DNA of 33,102 nucleotides. It comes from Acinetobacter pragensis. GTDB lineage: Bacteria > Pseudomonadota > Gammaproteobacteria > Pseudomonadales > Moraxellaceae. The stretch is taken from contig NZ_LUAW01000071.1 in the NCBI RefSeq assembly GCF_001605895.1, forward strand, positions 18 to 33,119. Reading direction: 5' to 3'. Of the stretch, positions 26,240 to 32,604 are shown in pieces. Numbering within the stretch: position 1 is the first letter of the stretch; each line of letters opens with the position of its first letter. Below the pieces are notes generated by a model. It searched no databases and was not told where the DNA came from. It saw nothing but the letters and a program-made list of their open reading frames with translations. The position numbers and the translations under genes were made by a program.

Positions 26240-26384
26240 GCATCAGGCCGGTCTCCGGACTTAAGGGCTGATTCAATATCAAACCCTATTCACCGTTGCG
26301 GGGGCAGTGTCAGATTACAAACACCCTAAATTGGCGTTTTGACTGACTTCCCAGTTTCACTTCTCAAATGGAAGCACCTGAAGC
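26240..26384 (-). promoter_or_regulatory. Cobalamin riboswitch of the left btuB
   Basis: On the minus strand the order is GCTTCAGGTGC, ACTGGGAA, a long P5-like hairpin (AAACGCC / GGGTGTTT), the core ACTGCCCCCGCAACGGT, an AGGG / CCCT hairpin, and the B12 box AGTCCGGAGACCGGCCTG. The 5' GCTTCAGG pairs with 3' CCTGATGC with one mismatch. The long GCCACTG..GGGAAGG arm of the classical Cbl-I form is replaced by the short AGGG hairpin, so it resembles the shorter Cbl-II type. About 142 nt of leader separate it from the start codon. Repression by bound cobalamin is the usual behaviour. Confidence 0.85.
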
Positions 26385-26423
26385 GCAGGCAGATTAGTTT
26401 CTGCACCGCTGCAAGTCAAGCTG

Positions 26424-26451
26424 AATATAATGCTGAACTCCATTTAAGCAA
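26424..26451 (-). promoter_or_regulatory. Probable promoter of the left btuB
   Basis: On the minus strand TTGCTT, 16 bases, TATATT lies about 40 bases before the riboswitch 5' edge. Confidence 0.5.
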
Positions 26452-26464
26452 GCCTCTATACGGA

Positions 26465-26493
26465 TTGTCGCGTACAGAGGACTTCTTTATACT
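26465..26493 (+). promoter_or_regulatory. Promoter of the right btuB
   Basis: TTGTCG, 17 bases, TATACT is a good sigma70 match. Transcription should begin near 26500, directly before the compact B12 element. This limits the leader to about 125 nt. Confidence 0.7.
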
Positions 26494-26504
26494 TCCCTTA
26501 TTCA

Positions 26505-26575
26505 CAGCAATAGGCATGGGAAGTTTAAACAACACTGCCCCCGCAACGGTAAGCCAGTCCGATACCAGCCTGCTG
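26505..26575 (+). promoter_or_regulatory. Compact cobalamin-riboswitch-like element
   Basis: A 71-nt element. CAGCA..GGC (26505-26515) can pair with GCC..TGCTG (26568-26575). GGGAA lies at 26518-26522, and the 19-base core ACACTGCCCCCGCAACGGT at 26532-26550 is identical to that of the left aptamer. The B12-box-like end AGTCCGATACCAGCCTG lies at 26556-26572. The P5 arm is reduced to GTT/AAC around a 5-nt loop, and only about 5 nt separate the core from the B12 box. A T5 run follows at 26576. The family likeness is clear; whether it binds cobalamin is unknown. It could be a minimal functional variant or a decayed copy. Confidence 0.6.
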
Positions 26576-26593
26576 TTTTTCCGCCACTCAAGC

Positions 26594-26618
26594 ATTCACG
26601 TGGGGTGAATGTCTGGAG
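26594..26618 (+). promoter_or_regulatory. Hairpin and ribosome site before the right btuB
   Basis: ATTCAC / GTGAAT (26594-26610) is a perfect 6-bp stem with loop GTGGG. The ribosome site GGAG follows at 26615-26618, six bases before the ATG. The loop can pair with CCCGC of the conserved core at 26541, so it may be the regulatory switch. Confidence 0.5.
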
Positions 26619-26624
26619 AATTGC

Positions 26625-28475
26625 ATGTCCTCCTTTTCTAAACCCGCTGTATTCACAGGCGGCTTTGCTGCCATACTGGCTGTTTCTGCACAGACTCAGG
26701 CAGAACAACCGGCGGATGTTCACTCTGCCGTTTTAGATACCATTGTGGTTACAGCCACACGCTCCGAAGAAAAAATTGAAGATGTGCCTGCACGTATTTC
26801 AATCATTGAACCTGCCGCCATAGAGCAATCTCCAATTGCCCAAATAAGTGATTTACTGCGCAGTGATGCATCAATCAATATGGTGCAGAATGGCGGGCTG
26901 GGGCAAGTTGCTTCTATTTTTTTACGCGGCACAGAATCTGACCATACCCTTGTGCTACGTGACGGCGTACGTTTAAATTCCGCCACTTCGGGCATGGCGC
27001 CGTTGCAATTTTTAGACACGACAGACATTCAGCAAATTGAAATTTTAAAAGGGCCGGCCTCAGTCCTTTACGGTTCAGACGCGATTGGCGGCGTGGTGCA
27101 GATCATTTCAAAACAGCCCGTTCGAAATACTGTCTTTGTAACAGCTGAAGCTGGGGAACACAGCACCTACAAAAGCATTATCGGCGCAGACTGGACTGAA
27201 CAGGGCTACTATGCGCAAGTCCGTGGCCAGCGTTTAGAATCTGACGCAACCAAAGTCTTTGATTTAAAAGAGTTAAGCACTGCAAGCTATGACCAAAAAG
27301 GCTGGAGCGCAAAAGCTGGCGCAAAACAGGAAAACTACGCCTATGCACTGGACTACAGCCAAAACCAAGGCCACAACGCTTATGTCAGCTGCGCCAATGA
27401 AGATAAAGATTACAATTGCATCAGCTATGGAAATACCCAGCAGGCGTTCAGCAATGAAATGCTGAATCTGCGCGGAGAAATTCAGCTCAGTACAGATTGG
27501 GAACTGCATGCGCGCTTATCTCAGTTTAAAGATGAATTGGATCAGTTGGCTGGCGTAGACTTCACCCATAACAAAACTCAAGAAGCTGAACTGTATTCAA
27601 AGTATCAGCTCACTGCACACCAATCCATTTTGACGGGCGTCACTCATCGAAAAATCAGCGGCGATATCATCTCTTATGGAACAGCCTACACAGATGATAA
27701 CCGCAGTACAGGCTACTACCTGCAGCACCAGTATCAAAAAGAAGGGTTGAATACACAGCTGGGGATTCGCCTCGAAGATGATGCACATTATGGCGCTCAG
27801 ACCATCGGTCAGGCGGCCGTCCGTATTCAAGTGCTGCCCTTAACCAGCGCATACGCCAATATCGGTACGGCATTCAAATCGCCGACTTTAGATGAACGCT
27901 ACAACAGCTGGTCCGGCAACCCCAATTTAAAGCCCGAAGAAAGCATCTCTTATGAGATCGGGCTGGATCAGAAATTGAATTATGGTTTAAGCGCAGGTTT
28001 AGCGCTTTATCACACCACAGTAAGCCAGCTGATTGTCAATGGCCCGCAATACACGCTGGAAAACCTGAATAAAGCCATCTACCAAGGCGCAGAAAGCTAT
28101 TTGGAATGGAAAAATGGCCCGTGGTTCAGTAAATTAAGCTACAACTATGTCAAAGCGCAAAATCAGGACATTAAAGAGGACTTGCAGCGCCGCCCCCGCC
28201 AAAGCTTGAGCTGGACTGCAGGCTGGAGCAACAGCCAGTATGGCTTGAATGCCTCTTTAAATGCAAAATCAGATACAGCGGATTATCAGGCGAAGAATCC
28301 AGGATACGCAACGGTTGATATGCATGCATTCTGGCAAATTAATCCGCACTTAAAAGCTTTTACCAATATACAGAATATCGGCGATATAAATTATAAGACC
28401 AGCTCTTATGGTTCTGGCCTGTACTATTTGAATGGCGGGCGCCTTGCCTCCGCTGGCTTAACTGTACAGTACTAA
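26625..28475 (+). CDS. btuB: BtuB-like TonB-dependent corrinoid receptor (right copy)
   Basis: A 616-residue outer-membrane receptor. The signal peptide is residues 1-26 (ending TQA-EQ). A good TonB box LDTIVVTATR follows, then the plug (IFLRGTESDHTLVLRDGVRL, IEILKGPASVLYGSDAIGGVVQIIS), then a beta-barrel ending in GLTVQY with a terminal aromatic residue. The barrel has the YANIGTAFKSPTLDERY and NPNLKPEESISYEIGL motifs shared with the left copy, but the two proteins differ widely elsewhere. The gene has a B12-type leader and is followed after 48 bases by a cobalamin adenosyltransferase gene. A corrinoid substrate is therefore very likely. Confidence 0.9.
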   Translation: MSSFSKPAVFTGGFAAILAVSAQTQAEQPADVHSAVLDTIVVTATRSEEKIEDVPARISIIEPAAIEQSPIAQISDLLRSDASINMVQNGGLGQVASIFLRGTESDHTLVLRDGVRLNSATSGMAPLQFLDTTDIQQIEILKGPASVLYGSDAIGGVVQIISKQPVRNTVFVTAEAGEHSTYKSIIGADWTEQGYYAQVRGQRLESDATKVFDLKELSTASYDQKGWSAKAGAKQENYAYALDYSQNQGHNAYVSCANEDKDYNCISYGNTQQAFSNEMLNLRGEIQLSTDWELHARLSQFKDELDQLAGVDFTHNKTQEAELYSKYQLTAHQSILTGVTHRKISGDIISYGTAYTDDNRSTGYYLQHQYQKEGLNTQLGIRLEDDAHYGAQTIGQAAVRIQVLPLTSAYANIGTAFKSPTLDERYNSWSGNPNLKPEESISYEIGLDQKLNYGLSAGLALYHTTVSQLIVNGPQYTLENLNKAIYQGAESYLEWKNGPWFSKLSYNYVKAQNQDIKEDLQRRPRQSLSWTAGWSNSQYGLNASLNAKSDTADYQAKNPGYATVDMHAFWQINPHLKAFTNIQNIGDINYKTSSYGSGLYYLNGGRLASAGLTVQY

Positions 28476-28523
28476 TTGAAATACAGATCTCTTTCTAAAA
28501 TTCACACAATGGAAAACTGAAAA

Positions 28524-29102
28524 ATGGGCCACCGTTTAAGCAAAATTTACACCCGCACAGGCGACTCAGGCACAACCGGATTAGGCGATGGCTCACGTGT
28601 CGCCAAAGATGATTTGCGCATTGAAGCTTTGGGTGATGTCGATGAACTCAATTCATGCATCGGCCTTCTACGCGCGCAAATTACCGCCAGCGCTATTGAA
28701 AATAAAACCGGCTGGGACAAATCCTTAAGCCTGATCCAGCATTGGCTATTCGACTTAGGCGGCGAAGTCTGCATCCCCAATTACAATATGGTGCTGCCTA
28801 TTTCAGTTGAATATTTAGAAACTGAAATAGACCGCATGAATGAAACCCTGCCGATGCTGAAAGATTTCATTCTTCCAGCAGGAACGCTGTCCTGCAGCTA
28901 TGCGCATCAAGCCCGTTCTGTATGCCGCCGCGCCGAACGCCGCTTAATGTCAGTTCATGCGCGTGATCAGAATATTCAAGCAACCTCTTTACAGCTGCTC
29001 AACCGTTTATCGGACTGGCTGTTTGTAGCTTCACGCACACTGCAGCGCGCTGAAGGCGGCTCTGAAGTGCTATGGCAAAAAAATATCAACGACACGATTT
29101 AA
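28524..29102 (+). CDS. ATP:cob(I)alamin adenosyltransferase, PduO type
   Basis: This cytoplasmic enzyme transfers the adenosyl group of ATP to cob(I)alamin, making the coenzyme form of B12. The 192-residue protein has the N-terminal ATP motif TRTGDSGTTGLGDGSRVAK, then GDVDELNSCIGLLRA. FILPAGT and CRRAERRL near 130-145 are typical of the PduO family (PF01923). All expected motifs are present. It is 48 bases after the right btuB on the same strand and probably shares its promoter and B12 control. This matches a route in which imported corrinoid is adenosylated at once. It is not the CobA/BtuR type. Confidence 0.93.
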   Translation: MGHRLSKIYTRTGDSGTTGLGDGSRVAKDDLRIEALGDVDELNSCIGLLRAQITASAIENKTGWDKSLSLIQHWLFDLGGEVCIPNYNMVLPISVEYLETEIDRMNETLPMLKDFILPAGTLSCSYAHQARSVCRRAERRLMSVHARDQNIQATSLQLLNRLSDWLFVASRTLQRAEGGSEVLWQKNINDTI

Positions 29103-29140
29103 GTTTGCAATCTCTTCATCAATCCTGCTTTTCAGGAGCC

Positions 29141-29201
29141 TCCTCATGAGAAATTCATGAGGAAGAGCTTGGCGGTTACTTTTCTTTCGGGAAAAGTAAC
29201 C
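29141..29201. repeat. Two adjacent perfect palindromes, repeat-like
   Basis: TCCTCATGA / TCATGAGGA (29141-29163, loop GAAAT) and GGTTACTTTTC / GAAAAGTAACC (29174-29201, loop TTTCGG) are perfect 9- and 11-bp stems 10 bases apart. Neither is followed by a T run. They look like a small dispersed palindromic element. The rest of the 296-base gap 29103-29398 holds no gene that I can support. Confidence 0.5.
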
Positions 29202-29355
29202 AAAACCATTCCCCCATCCTTAAAACTCGTCAAAACCCCGCTCTAATTAACGGCTTCGCAAAAACATTGTTTACAAACTCAGTCCTGCCTCGAACAATTG
29301 CGAATGGTTTCTGTGTATCCAATAAATATACAGCTGCATTTCTGTTCTTCTTATT

Positions 29356-29367
29356 TAGCGTTACAAT
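29356..29367 (+). promoter_or_regulatory. Candidate -10 element of the phosphodiesterase gene
   Basis: TACAAT lies within TAGCGTTACAAT, the same 12-mer as upstream of trpA (15706-15717, minus). The -35 at the right distance is weak. It lies about 31 bases before the ATG. Confidence 0.4.
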
Positions 29368-29398
29368 CATTCCAAAGAACACAACAGACTAATTTCTA

Positions 29399-30118
29399 AT
29401 GATCATCATCGGACACCGCGGCGCACGCGGTGAAGCGCCTGAAAACACATTAGGCGGCTTTCAATACATTCATGACCTCGGCATCCGCGCCGTTGAATTT
29501 GATGTCCGCCAGCTGAAAGACGGTGAACTTGTGATTATGCATGATGACAATTTCCTGCGTACAACCGCCATCGATAAAAACCTGTACGAATGCGCCAGCA
29601 CTGAGCTTGCACCCTATAACCAAGCGCATATCTGGATGGACTGGGATCAACAGATGACCCCAACCCTGCGTCAAGGCCTGAATATCATGCACGACTTCAA
29701 TCATTTGGAAGTTGAGGTGAAAGCGGTTGAAAGCATGGCGGAGGCTGAAAAGCTGGCGGCTGAATTGCAAAAACAGCTTCAGGGCTTCCAGCATACTGCC
29801 GTGATCACCAGTTTTGATCTAAAAATCCATCACGCTTTGCAGCAGCAGAAATCTGAGTTTAAGCGCGGGCTGCTGATTGAAGAGGATGTAAAATTCAAGG
29901 CCATTGATCAGGCGCTGGAATTGGGCTGCTGTCAAATTGGCTGGATGAACCAGCTGGCGACACTAGACATTATTCAAGCGACCCAGCGGGCTAAACTGGA
30001 CATCAGCGTTTGGACAGTCAATGATCTGCAGCGCGCAATAACACTGCAGGATTTAGGGATCAATGGCTTAATTACCGACTTTCCCAAGCTGATGATGCAG
30101 CACCTGAATCTGCCTTAA
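29399..30118 (+). CDS. Glycerophosphodiester phosphodiesterase (cytoplasmic, UgpQ-like)
   Basis: This enzyme hydrolyses glycerophosphodiesters such as glycerophosphocholine to glycerol-3-phosphate and an alcohol. The 239-residue TIM barrel opens IIIGHRGARGEAPENTLGGF with His6 and Arg7. Metal-site residues are Glu33 and Asp35 in AVEFDVR, and His48 (MHDD) is the second catalytic His. SVWTVND and GLITDFP near the end are family motifs. There is no signal peptide, so a cytoplasmic place like UgpQ is expected, in contrast to periplasmic GlpQ. It stands alone between a repeat-like gap and a strong terminator. Confidence 0.93.
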   Translation: MIIIGHRGARGEAPENTLGGFQYIHDLGIRAVEFDVRQLKDGELVIMHDDNFLRTTAIDKNLYECASTELAPYNQAHIWMDWDQQMTPTLRQGLNIMHDFNHLEVEVKAVESMAEAEKLAAELQKQLQGFQHTAVITSFDLKIHHALQQQKSEFKRGLLIEEDVKFKAIDQALELGCCQIGWMNQLATLDIIQATQRAKLDISVWTVNDLQRAITLQDLGINGLITDFPKLMMQHLNLP

Positions 30119-30131
30119 TCTATTTAAAATG

Positions 30132-30158
30132 AAGCCCCGTCAAATTTGCGGGGCTTTT
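30132..30158 (+). terminator. Terminator of the phosphodiesterase gene
   Basis: AAGCCCCG / CGGGGCTT with a 9-nt loop and a TTTAT tail lies 14 bases after the stop. It may also serve the convergent META gene. Confidence 0.85.
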
Positions 30159-30177
30159 ATTCGGTGTTTCAAGCAGT

Positions 30178-30705
30178 TCAGCTTTTTTTAGCCTGCAGTA
30201 AAATTTGACCTTTGCTGTTGCGCAAAATCAATTGGTTGCCTTTGACCTGAAAACTCGCGGCTTGACCCAGTGTGTCCATCAACACTGCCTCCTGCGCCAA
30301 GGCGGCATCACAGCTGAAATAGCCAGCGCGGGCTTCAATATTCAACGTCTGGCGCTCAACATTCATCTCATAACGGCCGGACAATGCATTGCAGCCTGTA
30401 TTTCCCTGAATTTGCTTCAATTGCATATTAAAAAGCAAATACGGCTGGCTATGGAAAAATTTAGCTTTTTCACCTTGAATCTGTGTCAGCTCCCAGCGTA
30501 CATTCTGTATGCCATCCGGACTGCGCATGACCTGTAAAGGGCGCGCGGCCGGCTGAACACTTGCTTTTGTGACCGGTTCTATTTTTTGTGCTGAATTTTG
30601 ACAAGCACTCAGCACAACTGCACATAAAAATATGACCGCCGATCCACTTATTTTTGTATATTTATTCTGCTTTACCCGGCAGCATCGAACAACTGGCATA
30701 AACAT
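30178..30705 (-). CDS. META-domain (HslJ-like) lipoprotein
   Basis: A 175-residue envelope protein. The lipobox VLSAC puts the acylated Cys at 35, after an unusually long, basic N-terminus (MFMPVVRCCRVKQNKYTK). GAAGG 7 bases before the first ATG supports this start, and no later start codon falls before the hydrophobic segment. The C-terminal META domain has VRWELTQIQG, GNTGCNALSGRYEMN and the Cys pair GYFSCDA. In E. coli HslJ is a heat-induced outer-membrane lipoprotein linked to novobiocin resistance; a similar role here is only inference. It is followed by the shared terminator at 30132-30158. Confidence 0.85.
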   Translation of the reverse strand: MFMPVVRCCRVKQNKYTKISGSAVIFLCAVVLSACQNSAQKIEPVTKASVQPAARPLQVMRSPDGIQNVRWELTQIQGEKAKFFHSQPYLLFNMQLKQIQGNTGCNALSGRYEMNVERQTLNIEARAGYFSCDAALAQEAVLMDTLGQAASFQVKGNQLILRNSKGQILLQAKKS

Positions 30706-30759
30706 ATTTTAACCTTCGATAAAATCAATAAATTGTCAGTCTCATTCTGTTACTGTTTA

Positions 30760-30837
30760 GTACAATACAACTGTACAATAACTACTGTGAACCGCTTTTA
30801 GCGCATGCTATTATGCTGTGGCCTTAATCCCTATAAT
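30760..30837 (+). promoter_or_regulatory. Desaturase promoter region with direct repeats
   Basis: GTACAATA is repeated at 30760-30767 and 30773-30780 (13-base period). Downstream are an extended -10 TGCTATTAT (30806-30814) and a perfect TATAAT at 30832-30837; neither has a good -35. The repeats may bind a regulator of membrane lipid genes. Confidence 0.45.
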
Positions 30838-30893
30838 GTATATGGATTACTTACTATTTAAACCTCGCAAAGGTTCTAGGAGTACTGCTGGAG

Positions 30894-32057
30894 ATGACCG
30901 CTCCCCTACCCAAAGCCCCAATCAACTGGATTGCTGTTTTTGCACTGATATTTTTGCCAATTGTAGCAATCATTGCAATTCCGTTATATGCCTATCATCA
31001 TGATTTCAGCTTAGCTGCCTGGATCAGCATGTTTGTATTGCTGGGTGTCAGCAGTTTGGGCATCACCGCAGGCTATCACCGCTTATGGGCGCACCGCGCA
31101 TATGAAGCGACCTTGCCTTTGCAGATTATTTTAATGATTATGGGTACTTTCTCCGTTCAAAACAGCATTCTGTTCTGGGCTTCAGGCCACCGTACCCATC
31201 ACCGCCATGTCGATGATGTTGAACAAGACCCGTATTCAATTAACCGCGGTTTCTGGTTTGCGCATATTGGCTGGATGCTCCGCGACTATCCGTCTGGCGC
31301 GTCCAACTACAAAAATGCACCCGATTTATTAAACAATAAATTAGTGATGTTCCAAGACAAGTACTACGTACCACTGGTGATTGCTGTACATGCCGCTATC
31401 TTACTGCCGATCGGCTGGGCTGTCGGCGACATGTGGGGCGTCTTGCTTCTGGGCGGCCTAATGCGCCTGATTTTGAGCCATCACGTTACATTCTTCATCA
31501 ATTCACTCTGCCACATGTGGGGCTCACGTCCGTACACAGACGAGAACACTGCCCGTGACAACTTTGTATTAGCCATTGCGACTTGGGGTGAGGGTTACCA
31601 CAACTATCACCACATCTTCCAATATGACTACCGCAACGGTGTGAAATGGTGGCAGTACGACCCGACAAAATGGCTGATTTGGAGCTGTTCTAAATTAGGC
31701 CTTGCGAAAAACCTGCGCCGCATTCCTAGCTTCAATATCAAGAAAGCTGAATTGGCGATGAAGTTTAAATACGCTGAACAGGATCTTGCAATTTACGGCC
31801 TGAATGTTTCTGATGATGTGGCCAATGCAAAACTGCGCATCTCTCAAGAATATGACGCGTTCTCGCAGACTTTAAATGATTGGGCCAAGCTGAAAGAACA
31901 AGAGATTCAGGCCAAGAAAACGGCTGTGGCAGAGAAAATCCACCAAATGGATGACAAGCTTAAAGTTGAATTCCAATTGGTTGAACAGCGCCTTTCTCAT
32001 CACCGTCAAACTCTGAATCTTTTAGTCAGCAACTTTAAAAAGAAAACTGCAAACTAA
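30894..32057 (+). CDS. Membrane fatty-acid desaturase (delta-9 acyl-CoA desaturase-like)
   Basis: A 387-residue inner-membrane di-iron oxygenase that introduces a double bond into fatty acyl chains. Histidine boxes: HRLWAH (His62 to His67), HRTHH (His99 to His103) and HNYHH (His236 to His240). NSLCHMWG holds a further His207 as in stearoyl-CoA desaturases. There are about four TM segments at 11-34, 43-60, 75-95 and 160-195. The C-terminal 105 residues (about 281-387) form a charged helical tail that looks like a coiled coil and is not part of the catalytic core. AGGAG lies 11 bases before the ATG. A terminator follows at 32073-32098. Whether the substrate is acyl-CoA or phospholipid acyl is not shown. 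Confidence 0.9.
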   Translation: MTAPLPKAPINWIAVFALIFLPIVAIIAIPLYAYHHDFSLAAWISMFVLLGVSSLGITAGYHRLWAHRAYEATLPLQIILMIMGTFSVQNSILFWASGHRTHHRHVDDVEQDPYSINRGFWFAHIGWMLRDYPSGASNYKNAPDLLNNKLVMFQDKYYVPLVIAVHAAILLPIGWAVGDMWGVLLLGGLMRLILSHHVTFFINSLCHMWGSRPYTDENTARDNFVLAIATWGEGYHNYHHIFQYDYRNGVKWWQYDPTKWLIWSCSKLGLAKNLRRIPSFNIKKAELAMKFKYAEQDLAIYGLNVSDDVANAKLRISQEYDAFSQTLNDWAKLKEQEIQAKKTAVAEKIHQMDDKLKVEFQLVEQRLSHHRQTLNLLVSNFKKKTAN

Positions 32058-32072
32058 AGTGATTTTGTTTAA

Positions 32073-32098
32073 AAAGCTCCCGATGGGGGCTTTTTTTT
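32073..32098 (+). terminator. Terminator of the desaturase gene
   Basis: AAGCTCCC / GGGGGCTT (one G-T pair) with a short loop and a run of eight T residues. Confidence 0.92.
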
Positions 32099-32150
32099 AT
32101 TTGCAATTCAGGATAAATATAAAACACACAATAAATGACAGCGCGACATT

Positions 32151-32480
32151 ATGGAAATGCACAATATCCCTTTTGGCTTAACCAATTGGGATGAAATAGA
32201 AACAGAGCGCTATGAAGGTGAAAATGGCTATGCGCTTTGGCGTACCCAGCGTTTTGGCACCATCCGAGTAAGAATTGTGGAATATTCCGCTGGCTATATG
32301 GCTGACCATTGGTGCAGTAAAGGCCACATCTTGTTTTGTCTGGACGGCGAACTGCAGACAGAGCTGAAAGATGGACGCATGTTTGTTTTAAAAGCCGGGA
32401 TGAGCTATCAGGTTGCAGACAATGCGGAAGCGCACCGCTCTTATTCAGAGACAGGCGCACGATTATTTATTGTGGACTGA
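32151..32480 (+). CDS. DHCW-motif cupin protein
   Basis: A 109-residue single-domain cupin. The segment ADHWCSKGHILFCLDGEL carries the DHWC motif that gives this family its name, and GMSYQVADNAEAHRS forms the second cupin motif. The His/Cys/Glu residues may bind a metal. Function is unknown. There is a tandem choice of start (ATG at 32151 or 32157), and neither has a strong ribosome site. It stands alone between the desaturase terminator and the selO-like gene on the same strand. Confidence 0.85.
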   Translation: MEMHNIPFGLTNWDEIETERYEGENGYALWRTQRFGTIRVRIVEYSAGYMADHWCSKGHILFCLDGELQTELKDGRMFVLKAGMSYQVADNAEAHRSYSETGARLFIVD

Positions 32481-32517
32481 CTTTCAGCCTGAGATTTCCA
32501 ACTCGAAATACGGCATC

Positions 32518-32597
32518 TGGCGAAAACACGCTTAACGATTTACCGCACATCCGCATCTGCAACTTTGCTATAGTTCAAGCATACTCAGTTTTCGCCA
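32518..32597. promoter_or_regulatory. Ten-base inverted repeat upstream of the selO-like gene
   Basis: TGGCGAAAAC (32518-32527) and GTTTTCGCCA (32588-32597) are perfect inverted copies with a 60-base gap, ending 8 bases before the ATG. They may be an operator pair or a long-range leader stem. Confidence 0.4.
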
Positions 32598-32604
32598 ATT
32601 TCAT

